The notes under the pieces were generated by a model, which did not search any database, was not told the DNA's origin, and worked only from the letters and a program-made list of their open reading frames with translations. A DNA stretch of 64,000 bases from Bacillus infantis. Lineage in GTDB: Bacteria; Bacillota; Bacilli; Bacillales; Cytobacillaceae. This document shows positions 16,467 through 24,934 of the stretch, one piece after another. Numbering within the stretch: position 1 is the stretch's first letter; every line of letters begins with the position of its first letter. Both the position numbers and the translations under genes were made by a program. The DNA is taken from contig NZ_JAIVAP010000001.1 in NCBI RefSeq assembly GCF_020171945.1, positions 496,001 through 560,000 on the forward strand, given 5' to 3'.

Positions 16467-17285
16467 TTACGAAGGATATGACCAGACATTGATCATGTTC
16501 CCATCAGGGTCATAGAAATGGAAACCGCCCCACCCTGCGGTTGGATTGCCCGCAATTTCTGATGGACTCAAACCATTTTTCGACAAAAGCTCATATGTTT
16601 GATAAAATTCATCAGGCCTAAGATCAAAATAATTCCTCGCTGAAGGGCTCCCTTTTTCAAAAGCATCGATATCAGCCTTTTCCAGCCATACACTGTCAAG
16701 GAATACTTGTTTATGCTGAATCCAATCGTAAGCATCTTCCAGCTGCATATGAGCAAACTCGCTCCCAAAGCGTTTGGCCAGTTTAAATCCTAAGTGTTCC
16801 TCATACCAGGAGATTGCATCATCCAGATTTCTCACGGCAATTCTTGCATTAACAGGACCGAATCCCGTGATTCTCGCATCCGGAAATTGACCTGCTTCAT
16901 CGGGATTATACACAGCTGTGATTCTCGCCTTTTCAAAGGCAATTATATCAAAACTCTTAAGTCCTCCTGGGAGCTCAGCTATCGGAGTTACTTCAATCCC
17001 CTCATTCTTAAAATAAGTGAGGGACCTGTCAATATCCAATATTTCAAAACATAGCCTCAATTGACCTTCAATGCCGCTCCCCTTTTGAAAGTGCTCAAAA
17101 TTCCCTTCAAAAGATTTCAGTGTGACAACCCCCAGTCTTGGCATCTTCATAAAGGCTTTTTTGCCGACCGGCGAAATCACCTTATCCAGGCAGCTCCAGC
17201 CAAAATGCTTTGTGTACCACTCCACCCCTTCCTCGAATCCATCCCATGAAACCATAATAAAGCCGCCATCCCAACGAAATGTCAT
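16467..17285 (-). CDS. Two-domain VOC (glyoxalase/dioxygenase fold) protein
   Basis: A 272-residue protein made of two betaalphabetabetabeta halves. The first half starts with GGFIMVSWDGFEEGVEWYTKH (in part, FEEGVEWYTKHFGW); the second starts near residue 140 with ARIAVRNLDDAISWYEEHLGF and ends in GFHFYDPDGNMINVW. VOC proteins bind a metal and act on small ligands (glyoxalase, dioxygenase or drug binding). The ATG at 17285 has GGAGGAGGT upstream; the longer open frame is not used. First gene of a VOC-MerR unit. Confidence 0.85.
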   Translation of the reverse strand: MTFRWDGGFIMVSWDGFEEGVEWYTKHFGWSCLDKVISPVGKKAFMKMPRLGVVTLKSFEGNFEHFQKGSGIEGQLRLCFEILDIDRSLTYFKNEGIEVTPIAELPGGLKSFDIIAFEKARITAVYNPDEAGQFPDARITGFGPVNARIAVRNLDDAISWYEEHLGFKLAKRFGSEFAHMQLEDAYDWIQHKQVFLDSVWLEKADIDAFEKGSPSARNYFDLRPDEFYQTYELLSKNGLSPSEIAGNPTAGWGGFHFYDPDGNMINVWSYPS

Positions 17286-17424
17286 TTTGCAGACCTCCTC
17301 CATTAAAATACGGAAAGTTCTTCCATACCTAATACTAAAGCTTAAAGTTAGTTTAAGGTCAAACATAATTTTGAAAAATCTTAAAATGTTTGTTTGCTAT
17401 TTTAAAATTCTTGCATTAGAATAC

Positions 17425-17446
17425 AAATAGTAATCATTACGTTTTA
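17425..17446. promoter_or_regulatory. Zur box upstream of the zinc-binding lipoprotein gene
   Basis: The palindromic core GTAATCATTAC lies inside AAATAGTAATCATTACG, close to the Bacillus Zur consensus (TCGTAATNATTACGA with A/T flanks). It is 89 bp before the start codon and predicts repression under zinc sufficiency. Confidence 0.8.
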
Positions 17447-17534
17447 ATATGATGCGCAGCTATTTTTTATCGGTTAAATCGGAATGATTTCTACTTACAT
17501 TACATAATTGGTTTAGAGAATAGGAGATAAAACG

Positions 17535-18662
17535 ATGAAAATGAAAAAATGGAAAAATGTCCTGCTCGGCACTATGCTTGTCTCCTCTGCTTTCCTGGCA
17601 GCCTGTTCAGGTGCAGATAATGAAGGCAAGTCCGGTGAGGGAAATACCGGAGAGAAACTTCAAGTTTTCACCACAATTTTCCCTCTTGAGGATTTTGCAA
17701 AAAAAATCGGCGGGGATGAAGTTGAAGTTGAGAGCATTTATCCGCCGAATATTGATGCCCACTCTTATGAGCCGGATATTAAAACGATGACAAATATAGC
17801 AGACGCAGACCTGTTCATCTATACAGGTGCCGGTGTTGAAGGATTTGCAGAAAAGGCTGAAAAAACACTGCAAGGCGAAAAAGTGAAAATTATAAAAGCG
17901 GCTGAGGGAATTGAACTTTTAAAAACGGCGGATGAGCATAGCCATGATGAAGAAGAACACTCTCATGATGAGGAAGACCATAAGCACTCTGAAGAAGGGC
18001 ATTCTTATGAAGAAGAAGAACACGGCCACTCTGAAATGGGCCACTCCTATGAAGGAGAAGGCCATGAGCATTCTGAAGAGAGCCACTCCCATGAAGAAGA
18101 AGACCATGGCCACTCCCAGGATGACGGGCACCACCACGGCGATCATGACCCTCACGTTTGGCTTGATCCATTAAAGGCTATAACACTGGCGGAAAATATA
18201 AAGAACAGTATGACTGAATTAAAACCTGAAGCAAAAGAACAGTTTGAGGATAACTTTAAGGTTCTGAAAGAACAGCTTACTTCATTGGATGCTGAGTTTA
18301 AACAAACGATAGCAGAAAGCAATACAAAATATATTCTTGTATCCCATGCGGCTTATGGCTACTGGCAGGAGAGGTATGGTCTTGAACAAATCGCGATCGC
18401 AGGCCTTTCCCCTACACAGGAGCCCAGCCAGCAGCAGCTTGCAAAGATTATAGAAGAATCCCGGAAGCATGAACTGAATTATATCCTGTTTGAACAGAAT
18501 GTTGAATCTCGTGTTGCAAAAGTCATTCAGGATGAAATCGGTGCGGAAAGTATGACTCTTCATAATCTTGAAGCGGTCACCGAGGAAGATATTAAAAATA
18601 AAGAAGACTATTTCTCCATCATGGAGCAGAATTTAGAAACCCTTAAAACAGTTTTGAACTAA
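17535..18662 (+). CDS. znuA: Zinc ABC transporter substrate-binding lipoprotein (ZnuA/AdcA type)
   Basis: A 375-residue cluster A-I metal-binding lipoprotein. It has a signal peptide with lipobox LAAC (Cys at about 24), then TTIFPLEDFAKKIGGDEVEV. A very long His/Asp/Glu-rich segment (about residues 133-208) is built of repeated H-S/GHS-EE units. It continues with DPHVWLDPLKA, the second metal-site His in LVSHAAYGYW, and the C-terminal lobe. It captures Zn2+ outside the membrane. No permease or ATPase gene is adjacent, so it must serve a transporter encoded elsewhere or act as a scavenger. The Zur box upstream supports zinc rather than manganese. Confidence 0.92.
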   Translation: MKMKKWKNVLLGTMLVSSAFLAACSGADNEGKSGEGNTGEKLQVFTTIFPLEDFAKKIGGDEVEVESIYPPNIDAHSYEPDIKTMTNIADADLFIYTGAGVEGFAEKAEKTLQGEKVKIIKAAEGIELLKTADEHSHDEEEHSHDEEDHKHSEEGHSYEEEEHGHSEMGHSYEGEGHEHSEESHSHEEEDHGHSQDDGHHHGDHDPHVWLDPLKAITLAENIKNSMTELKPEAKEQFEDNFKVLKEQLTSLDAEFKQTIAESNTKYILVSHAAYGYWQERYGLEQIAIAGLSPTQEPSQQQLAKIIEESRKHELNYILFEQNVESRVAKVIQDEIGAESMTLHNLEAVTEEDIKNKEDYFSIMEQNLETLKTVLN

Positions 18663-18723
18663 CAGACCACCTTTTGATCACAGTTTTATTCTCCCAGAAA
18701 CACTGCTATAGCTCCCCTCCCTT

Positions 18724-19329
18724 TTAGGTGCGGGGATTTTTCATTTTATTCATTCCAGCAGATTGTTTGTACCGCTTTTCCATCCACAGAAAAAAATTCG
18801 TAACAATCTTTGCAGTCAAAAGGACAATTAAATACCCTGCAAACAAATGAAGATAATGTGTGTTTCCATACATGCGAAAAAGGCCAACTGCAATTAAGAA
18901 TGGCTTGAAGACAAACGCTAAAAATACTGCTGTGAGGATGGTATACACATAATAGTTCTTTCCTTTGTTTAAAGTCCACTGATAGACAAGCATAAAAACG
19001 ACAGGTATTAAGCTCGAATCAATGGATATTCCAGGCGTCACTGGAATCAATGGAAACGGGTAATTCCAAAAGCCGCTGTTTTTGCCGTACCAGTCTGTAT
19101 AATTGAAAAACACATGAATGCTGTAACCATAAAAACCAAGCAGAAAAATCTTGCTTCGATCTATTTTGAAATAAAGCACAATGAGCGGAACAAAGAAAAA
19201 TGCCGCCATCAGCCAGTACTCAAAGGATGTATACAGCGAATAATCCATCCAATACGAATTAAGGGCGTCCTGCCCTTTTTCGTTAAGCTCGACAATTTTA
19301 TCAAATTCCTTTACCCTTTTATTCTCCAT
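18724..19329 (-). CDS. CBO0543 family membrane protein
   Basis: A 201-residue protein with about five membrane helices and a basic C-terminal tail. It is related to the protein at 10047-10616 by the segment order SYWMDYS, IVLYFKIDRSKIFLLGFYG, IHVFFNYTD and VYQWTLNKGKNYYVYTIL. Function unknown. AAGGATG lies before the ATG. It is convergent with the zinc lipoprotein gene and stands alone. Confidence 0.8.
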   Translation of the reverse strand: MENKRVKEFDKIVELNEKGQDALNSYWMDYSLYTSFEYWLMAAFFFVPLIVLYFKIDRSKIFLLGFYGYSIHVFFNYTDWYGKNSGFWNYPFPLIPVTPGISIDSSLIPVVFMLVYQWTLNKGKNYYVYTILTAVFLAFVFKPFLIAVGLFRMYGNTHYLHLFAGYLIVLLTAKIVTNFFLWMEKRYKQSAGMNKMKNPRT

Positions 19330-19522
19330 TACTTATCATCCTTATGAGTTGCTTAATGAATATTTTTTTGAAGGCTGTTTTAAAATTAATTATTCTGTTC
19401 TCCATAACTATAATATCAATCAATTTTTTCAAAAATATTCCTCGAACAGTTTGGTATCCAGTACTATGGCATATGGGGGCACCATGTTAAGCAGTGCCCT
19501 CTTATCTGGCAGAAAAAAGGCC

Positions 19523-19552
19523 ACATGCATCTGTATTAGTCAGATGACATGT
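19523..19552. promoter_or_regulatory. Imperfect palindrome upstream of the SDR gene
   Basis: Nested arms ACATG/CATGT and CATCTG/CAGATG around a 7-base centre, about 80-110 bp before the SDR start. It is a candidate operator with no regulator gene adjacent. The rest of the 300-bp gap before the SDR gene shows nothing I can name. Confidence 0.4.
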
Positions 19553-19632
19553 TTAAATACATTTAATTAGAGAAAAATTAGAGAGTACACATAAATAAGT
19601 CAAATTTCTTCATACAGCAAGGAGGAAGATTC

Positions 19633-20388
19633 ATGAGCAGCAATAAAACAGCTATCATAACAGGTGCGGGAAGCGGAATAGGACAATCCACTGCCGTTCG
19701 TTTAGCAAAAGAAGGTGTCGATATAGCAGTTGTCGATATTAGTGAAAAAGGCGGAAATGAAACAGTCGAGATGGTTAAAGGACTGGGTGCTGCTGCTATC
19801 TTTATTAAAGCAGATGTCTCCAGGAAAGAAGAAGTTAAGAATTATGTAGACAAGACCCTTGAAGAATTCGGCAAGATAGATTACTTCTTTAATAATGCCG
19901 GTATTTCCGGAAGCGGACAATTTTTTCTTAACACAAGCGTAGAGGAAATTGAGCAAATTGTTGGCATTAATTTAATGGGAGCGCTGTATGGTGTACGCTA
20001 TGTTGCCGAAGCGATGCTCAGGAACGGCGGAGGTTCAATCGTAAATACAGCTTCAAGCGCAGGTGTGATCGGGCAGGATTCTGTTGTAACATATTCGGCT
20101 ACCAAGCATGGAATTGTCGGCCTCACGAAGAGTATGGTCGCAGAGTATGCAAAAGATGGCTTGAGAGTGAATGCCATTGCCCCAGGACCCACGGAAACTC
20201 CCATGGTGAAAGAATTTTATGCAGCAAATCCCGAAATGAAGGTGAATGCCACCGGCGGCATACCGCAAAAAAGATTAGGAACACCGGAAGAAGTCGCAGA
20301 GCTTGTTGTTTTCTTATTAACTTCAAAAGCAGAATATATTAATGGTGAAGTGATCCGTATTGACGGTGGCTTTACAAATACTAAATAG
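19633..20388 (+). CDS. SDR family oxidoreductase
   Basis: A 251-residue classical short-chain dehydrogenase. Cofactor loop TGAGSGIG (residues 10-17), Asp in VVDIS (about 36) suggesting NAD preference, NNAG (about 88), catalytic Ser-Tyr-Lys in NTASSAG and YSATKHG, and a C-terminal INGEVIRIDGGFTNTK typical of glucose dehydrogenase/FabG-like members. The substrate is unknown. AAGGAGGAAG precedes the ATG. Single gene. Confidence 0.93.
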   Translation: MSSNKTAIITGAGSGIGQSTAVRLAKEGVDIAVVDISEKGGNETVEMVKGLGAAAIFIKADVSRKEEVKNYVDKTLEEFGKIDYFFNNAGISGSGQFFLNTSVEEIEQIVGINLMGALYGVRYVAEAMLRNGGGSIVNTASSAGVIGQDSVVTYSATKHGIVGLTKSMVAEYAKDGLRVNAIAPGPTETPMVKEFYAANPEMKVNATGGIPQKRLGTPEEVAELVVFLLTSKAEYINGEVIRIDGGFTNTK

Positions 20389-20418
20389 CACCAGGACTAT
20401 TAGATAGATGCAAAATGA

Positions 20419-20445
20419 GCAGGGGGATTCCCTCTGCACTTTTTT
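20419..20445 (+). terminator. Terminator of the SDR gene
   Basis: Stem GCAGGGGG/CCCTCTGC with a 3-base loop and a run of six T. Confidence 0.85.
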
Positions 20446-20451
20446 GTCCGA

Positions 20452-20594
20452 TTATGGAATATCCCATTCAACTGTCACCAGCTCTTTTCGAATACTGCCG
20501 GTCTGCTTCCCCTGCACTTCAATCTCTTCGCAAAATGAGGAAAGTTTGGCCTTGTGAGTATCCTTGCTGGTGCAAATGCCTTAATGAGAGTCAC
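20452..20594 (-). pseudogene. Possible decayed small ORF (about 47 aa) with one frameshift
   Basis: A GTG at 20594 opens a frame reading VTLIKAFAPARILTR. A second frame continues as KLSSFCEEIEVQGKQTGS and ends in ELVTVEWDIP at 20452. Joining them needs one extra base near 20540-20550. Neither frame alone has both a start and this ending. The ribosome site is weak and I recognise no family, so this may be chance. Confidence 0.25.
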
Positions 20595-20619
20595 AGTCCC
20601 TAATTGATATGCATGGCAA

Positions 20620-20653
20620 AAAGACCGGCTGCCCCTCGGAGCAGCCGGTCTTT
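20620..20653 (-). terminator. Terminator of the Rrf2 gene
   Basis: A 13-bp perfect stem, AAAGACCGGCTGC/GCAGCCGGTCTTT, with an 8-base loop. It could act in both directions. Confidence 0.9.
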
Positions 20654-20667
20654 CCTATGTCGCACCG

Positions 20668-21090
20668 TTATCGGCAGCCATCTTCCCGATTAACAAGTCC
20701 GACTATATCTTTAATCGTATAATCTTTCAGATATAACCCAAGATGCTCTTCTGCACCGATGAAAATGCTGAAGAGAACTTTTTGCATGTTGGCTCCTACA
20801 ATGCACTGCTCGTTGGATTCCGGACATTTGGGCTGCAATGCGCCCTCAGAGGTTATTTTATAGATATCCCATAAATTGACATCATCCAGCTCTTTTGCAA
20901 AAATAAATCCGCCTCCGGTGCCTTCCTTGGACTTGATGAAGCCATTCCTTTTTAACAGGCTCAATACTTTGCGGATTCGTACAGGATGGACCCCGGCGCT
21001 CTTGGAAATTGCCTCGCTTGTAGACATCCGGTCCAGCTGCAGCGCAAGATAGGCTAAGCTGTGAATGGCTAGGGTAAAGTCGCTGTTCAT
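20668..21090 (-). CDS. Rrf2 family transcriptional regulator (YwnA-like)
   Basis: A 140-residue winged-helix protein. The N-terminus FTLAIHSLAYLALQ and the HTH (MSTSEAISKSAGVHPVRIRK, then GTGGGFIFAKELDDVNLWDIY) are typical of Rrf2. The C-terminal half has Cys in PKCPESNEQCIVG, only two closely spaced Cys rather than the three of the Fe-S type (IscR/NsrR). This resembles the YwnA group, which senses redox or metabolic signals. AGGAGG precedes the ATG. Its target is unknown; the Spx gene lies 60 bp upstream on the same strand. Confidence 0.85.
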   Translation of the reverse strand: MNSDFTLAIHSLAYLALQLDRMSTSEAISKSAGVHPVRIRKVLSLLKRNGFIKSKEGTGGGFIFAKELDDVNLWDIYKITSEGALQPKCPESNEQCIVGANMQKVLFSIFIGAEEHLGLYLKDYTIKDIVGLVNREDGCR

Positions 21091-21149
21091 GGATAGCCTC
21101 CTAACTAAGCAGTGTTCCCGGCCCTTCTGCTCTTTTGAATTTCAGTAGA

Positions 21150-21545
21150 TCAATTGGCCAATTGCTGCTTTTGCATGAAAGAGAAAGTGCGCAGCTTCCT
21201 TGGAAGAAAACTTCGGATTTCTTCATCATTATATCCCACCTGCAGCCTTTTTTCATCCATGATGATCGGCCTTCTCAGCATCTGAGGATTGTCGGCAATT
21301 AACTGGTACAGCTCTTTCAGTGGAAGAGAATCGATTTCCATATCCAGCTGCTGATAAGCTTTTGATTTAGTTGAGATGATTTCTTCTGTCCCATTTTCTG
21401 TCATGCGCAGAATGGATTTAATTTCTTCAACAGTAAGGGGTTCGTTAATGATATTCCTCTCAGTATACTCAATTTGATGCTCTTCAAGCCATGCCTTAGC
21501 TTTGCGGCAGGATGTACAGCTGGATGATACATATAGATTGACCAT
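21150..21545 (-). CDS. spx: Spx/ArsC-family global redox regulator (Spx paralogue)
   Basis: A 131-residue thioredoxin-fold regulator that binds the RNA polymerase alpha subunit under disulfide stress. The CxxC switch is present at residues 10-13 (SSCTSC), as are [21 protein letters not shown] and a C-terminal helix. It reads very close to B. subtilis Spx. The usual neighbours of the main spx gene (opp operon, mecA) are absent, so this is probably a second copy. AAAAGGAG precedes the ATG. Spx levels are set mainly by ClpXP proteolysis. Confidence 0.85.
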   Translation of the reverse strand: MVNLYVSSSCTSCRKAKAWLEEHQIEYTERNIINEPLTVEEIKSILRMTENGTEEIISTKSKAYQQLDMEIDSLPLKELYQLIADNPQMLRRPIIMDEKRLQVGYNDEEIRSFLPRKLRTFSFMQKQQLAN

Positions 21546-21797
21546 TAATCATGCACTCCTTTTATGAAGATTTAATGTTATATTGTGATTTTTATTTATC
21601 CATATTAAAGTGTAAAATAAAATGTTACAGTTATAGCAGAAAAATAAGGAATATTTCTGATTCCTTACTGTAATTTTAATATTTACAGTTGAAAAAGTCA
21701 ACCTGTTTCTTGCTTAGGGAGCTGGTTATTTATTCATTAAATTCAGCCCCCCGGCCTTTAGATTGCTGCAAAAGACGGTTTCATGAATACTACTTCA

Positions 21798-22775
21798 TTA
21801 CTCCTTAGCCAAGGCTTCATGGTCTGCTGCTGCCGGAGGAGCCTCAAACCAGCCATTTCTAATCATAAGCTGCATGCCATCCTCGGCAATTAAAGCAATT
21901 TCTACATTCATTCTGGTATATGCAGAAACAATGTCCCTTCTTTGACTGAGGGCGGCTGCTTCGCCATAATAACTGATCGCTGCCGACAAAAGGCCGGTAA
22001 TATGGAAAAGCATCAGCTTATCGGAAAATGGTGAAACAGCTGAATCAGTCACCTCCGATTCAAAGACTTTGGGGACATGCAGATTCTCTTCTTTCAGTAA
22101 TGAAGCAAGTATTTCAAAATGCTTTACACAAAGCCCTCTTGCCCTTTCCATATATGTTCTTATTTCTTTGGATTTGCATACCTGGCTGAAGCCAAGTTCC
22201 AGCACCATCTTTACCATTGTTTTCTGCATATTGAGAAAGACACCACTGATTTCAATCGCGTTGATGGGCCTCCGCTTCCCAAGCCAGCCCGTCAAATAGC
22301 CTTTTTTAATAAAATGCACTGTCTGTCTATTATGGAGGGTTGGTGCTTTATCAATGATTCCTTTTTGCAGCGCAATTTCTGTAGTCCGATCATACAGATC
22401 TAAGCCCTCTGACGTACAGCGCATAAAATATTGCCTGATATCCTTTCGTGAGCAAACTGACGTTGCCCCGGCATATCTGGTCAGTCCATGTAGTGACATG
22501 ATATGTAAATAAACGATTTTGAAAGTATCAGTGAACAATCCTGGTACATCTGCTTTAACATCTTCCTCAGAAAAGCCAACAGGTACTGGCTGGTTTTCAT
22601 TTTTCAAAAGTAGTTTAATTTTTTCAAGGTGCCTCTCTGATAATTTCAGGGCGAAAGCAAATACTTCCCGGATATTTTCATCCTTGGCATCTTGCAGAAA
22701 ATGCTTCAGCACACATCTTGATAAACTGTCATTCATGTATTGTGACCATACCACTGCATATTCTGAAGCATTCAT
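21798..22775 (-). CDS. DUF3231 family protein
   Basis: A 325-residue all-helical protein with two repeats of about 160 residues. The first begins VVWSQYMNDSLSRCVLKHFL; the second has MVLELGFSQVCKSKEIRTYM. DUF3231 proteins are typical of spore-forming Bacillaceae; function unknown. The ATG at 22775 has no ribosome site, and the frame stays open upstream. A run of seven G (minus strand, 22809-22815) sits six bases before an in-frame ATT at 22802. The nine added residues would match the usual length of the N-terminus, so the true start may be that ATT. Confidence 0.8.
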   Translation of the reverse strand: MNASEYAVVWSQYMNDSLSRCVLKHFLQDAKDENIREVFAFALKLSERHLEKIKLLLKNENQPVPVGFSEEDVKADVPGLFTDTFKIVYLHIMSLHGLTRYAGATSVCSRKDIRQYFMRCTSEGLDLYDRTTEIALQKGIIDKAPTLHNRQTVHFIKKGYLTGWLGKRRPINAIEISGVFLNMQKTMVKMVLELGFSQVCKSKEIRTYMERARGLCVKHFEILASLLKEENLHVPKVFESEVTDSAVSPFSDKLMLFHITGLLSAAISYYGEAAALSQRRDIVSAYTRMNVEIALIAEDGMQLMIRNGWFEAPPAAADHEALAKE

Positions 22776-22910
22776 CTTTGTATCATGCTGAATCTGTTTA
22801 ATGATAATCCCCCCCGCCTTAATATCTTTATTTTTAGCATTTTTGCTATAATTATTTTTCTGATTTAAAAAACAGGTTGATTTTTCATCCTCATTTGCTT
22901 ACTGCATAGA

Positions 22911-22937
22911 AAAAAGCCAAACCCTCAGATTTGGCCC
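22911..22937 (-). terminator. Terminator of the SRPBCC gene
   Basis: Stem GCCAAA/TTTGGC with a minus-strand T-run, ten bases past the stop. Confidence 0.75.
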
Positions 22938-22946
22938 TGCCATTTG

Positions 22947-23459
22947 TCATACCATATTCCCTGCTAAAAGTGCATCCAATTTTTTCAGCTGGGAAGAGAA
23001 TCCCTCTGCCGCCCCCATATCAATGATCTGCCTGATAGCTGCTTTGGAAGGAAATTCAGTGACGGACACATACTTCGTTATCCCATCTTCTTCACTAAAG
23101 GTTGCCGTTATTAATGTTTTAGGCAAAGATTCGTTTATATTCCCTTCTTCATCTGAGAATGCATCTGTATGGACAATTTTCTCAGGCGCAGAAATTTCCT
23201 TAAAGACTGCAAGCCCCCACGACTCCATCCCATAAAAGTCCCCCTGGCTTTTGTCTTTGCAGGTCATAGCATAATGCCATATTCCGCCTGGTTCAAATTC
23301 GAATTTTTTATTCTTCGTTTCCCAGCCCTCTGGCCCCCACCAGCTTTCCAGCAGTTTGGAATCTGAGAATGCTTTAAATACTTCCTCCCTCGGTGCATCA
23401 AAATTCCACTCCATTACCAGATTATTGCCCTCTTCCCTCATAACCAGTTTTCCGCTCAT
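22947..23459 (-). CDS. SRPBCC/AHSA1-like domain protein
   Basis: A 170-residue helix-grip protein of the activator of Hsp90 (AHSA1) C-terminal type. Motifs: WNFDAPREEVFKAFSDSKLL, ESWWGPEGWETKNKKFEFE (quoted in part) and the ending EGFSSQLKKLDALLA. Family members bind hydrophobic ligands; in Bacillus the partner is usually unknown. GGGAGG precedes the ATG. Single gene. The 280 bp upstream of it show nothing I can name except a terminator for the next gene. Confidence 0.85.
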   Translation of the reverse strand: MSGKLVMREEGNNLVMEWNFDAPREEVFKAFSDSKLLESWWGPEGWETKNKKFEFEPGGIWHYAMTCKDKSQGDFYGMESWGLAVFKEISAPEKIVHTDAFSDEEGNINESLPKTLITATFSEEDGITKYVSVTEFPSKAAIRQIIDMGAAEGFSSQLKKLDALLAGNMV

Positions 23460-23673
23460 TTCTTGCGCCTCCCTTTTCGAATGTTCCGCGCTGTCTTTAA
23501 CTTCTGTCCGTTTTTATATTCAACAGACAGGAAACAATTCCTTTCAGACAGGCTTCAATACATTTCGACAATCTGCTGTCAGAGTGGCACCTGCACAAAC
23601 AGTGCGTTCATACTCCAAAAGGATTATGAATACATCCAATGGTATAAATGCGATCCTAATAAAAGTTAATCAT

Positions 23674-23707
23674 TAAAAAATGCCGCTTTCATAAATAATA
23701 AGCGGCG
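23674..23707 (-). terminator. Terminator downstream of the two small membrane genes
   Basis: Stem GCCGCTT/AAGCGGC with an 11-base loop, followed on the minus strand by a six-T run. Confidence 0.8.
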
Positions 23708-23738
23708 TAAAGCTTGGACGAATTAAGATTAGTATTTC

Positions 23739-24017
23739 TCATAGTTGGGTTCTCTGCTTTTTGCTTTTGCTATACTTCACCGCGCCTCCAGAAATGAAGA
23801 ATACAGTGACCATGATGCAGGAAAAAGTATAGATTCTCTCGTCTTCTATTGGTACAAGCTCAGTAAGAAACAGCCATAAGGCAAAAGGGACAATGATTGC
23901 CAATGCCCCGGCTGCCACCGGGTCCAATCTGATGAAAAGATTTTCGCGTATTTTAAAAGACGGCTCTAATGCAAACTCCAAAATAATGCCAAGAGCCAAT
24001 GGAATGATTATAAACAT
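23739..24017 (-). CDS. Small membrane protein, 92 aa
   Basis: Three hydrophobic helices (about residues 1-17, 35-54 and 62-80) and a basic tail. AAAGG stands before the ATG. It starts 40 bp after the stop of the (frameshifted) small membrane gene upstream and probably shares its transcript. No family recognised. Confidence 0.6.
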   Translation of the reverse strand: MFIIIPLALGIILEFALEPSFKIRENLFIRLDPVAAGALAIIVPFALWLFLTELVPIEDERIYTFSCIMVTVFFISGGAVKYSKSKKQRTQL

Positions 24018-24057
24018 CTGATTTTCCTTTCCATATTTCCAGAGATCCGGCCCCTTA

Positions 24058-24290
24058 TTAGCAATCCGGATACAAAGGTCCTTTTTTCTTGGCTGTAAGG
24101 ATCAAAACTCCGGCGGATATAAGAAGGCCTGAAATAATTAATGTGGGCAGACTCAAAACACCAATAACAATAAAATTGATCCCTGAGCTTTCGGATTCTT
24201 ATATAGAGTTAGAATGCCTGCCAGGTTAAGGAACAGCATAAGGAGCCAAAAAACGAGAAATATAATAAGCACTGCCTCGACAAAATTCAT
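24058..24290 (-). pseudogene. Small membrane protein (about 78 aa) with a 1-base frameshift
   Basis: The first frame reads MNFVEAVLIIFLVFWLLM and on to YKNPKAQG, then stops early. The next frame continues without a start as INFIVIGVLSLPTLIISGLL, then AGVLILTAKKKGPLYPDC and a stop at 24058. One extra G in the GGG at 24181-24183 joins both halves into one three-helix protein. Both halves have strong hydrophobic character and the junction falls between helices. It is either decay or a sequence error. A GTG at 24350 would give a longer N-terminus without membrane character. Confidence 0.65.
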
Positions 24291-24403
24291 AGTCCCGCCC
24301 GCTATCTCCCGGGCTGCAGCAGTTCCATCCTGCCCTGCCACTTCCCGCACTTGTGGTTATCGTTGTGACAGACAAATTGAGTTATATAGAATAACCATTG
24401 CCT

Positions 24404-24871
24404 TTAAATAAGCGGGCCTTTATAAGGAATTTTAGGCATATTGATAAAGTCATATGCGGCAATCTCATCTGCCCTGGTCAGGTAAGCATGCAGGCTTTCC
24501 ACCAGCATTAAATTCGGAATGCTCGCTTCTTTTTCTTTTATCAGTATTATCGGCTTTTGCATTGCATACGCATAGCCCAGTTCAAAGGCAGTTCCGCTGT
24601 CCACAGAGTTTTCTTCATAGTCGTGAATGGCAACTACCACGTCAGAACGCCGCAAAAACCTTAAATCATTTTGGAAAACAGTCTTCCTCCAAGTATCAGA
24701 TGCAAAAGTCAGCTGCGGGAACTGATAAAATCTCGCCGAGAAGAAATCAGCCACATAAGGATTCTTCTTCAGCGCATTCTCCAGCCTCCCGATTCTTTCC
24801 AGCTGCTCCTCATTAAAAAAGGGGCTGGCGATAAAAACCCTTATCGTCCTGAAAAACTGATTTTTTTCCAT
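24404..24871 (-). CDS. Nucleoside 2-deoxyribosyltransferase-like protein
   Basis: A 155-residue protein of the nucleoside deoxyribosyltransferase fold. It has the N-terminal strand VFIASPFFNEEQ, the nucleotide-site strand SDVVVAIHDYEE (about 75-86), and the family signature DSGTAFELGYAYA (about 91-103) carrying the catalytic Glu. Such enzymes exchange bases on deoxynucleosides; stand-alone short members may instead hydrolyse nucleotides or bind signals. GGAGG precedes the ATG. Single gene. Confidence 0.82.
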   Translation of the reverse strand: MEKNQFFRTIRVFIASPFFNEEQLERIGRLENALKKNPYVADFFSARFYQFPQLTFASDTWRKTVFQNDLRFLRRSDVVVAIHDYEENSVDSGTAFELGYAYAMQKPIILIKEKEASIPNLMLVESLHAYLTRADEIAAYDFINMPKIPYKGPLI

Positions 24872-24934
24872 CGTTATTCCTCCGCATTTTTTGTATATAT
24901 ATGTTCAGGAGGACTGTGATTATGTTAAATCCTT

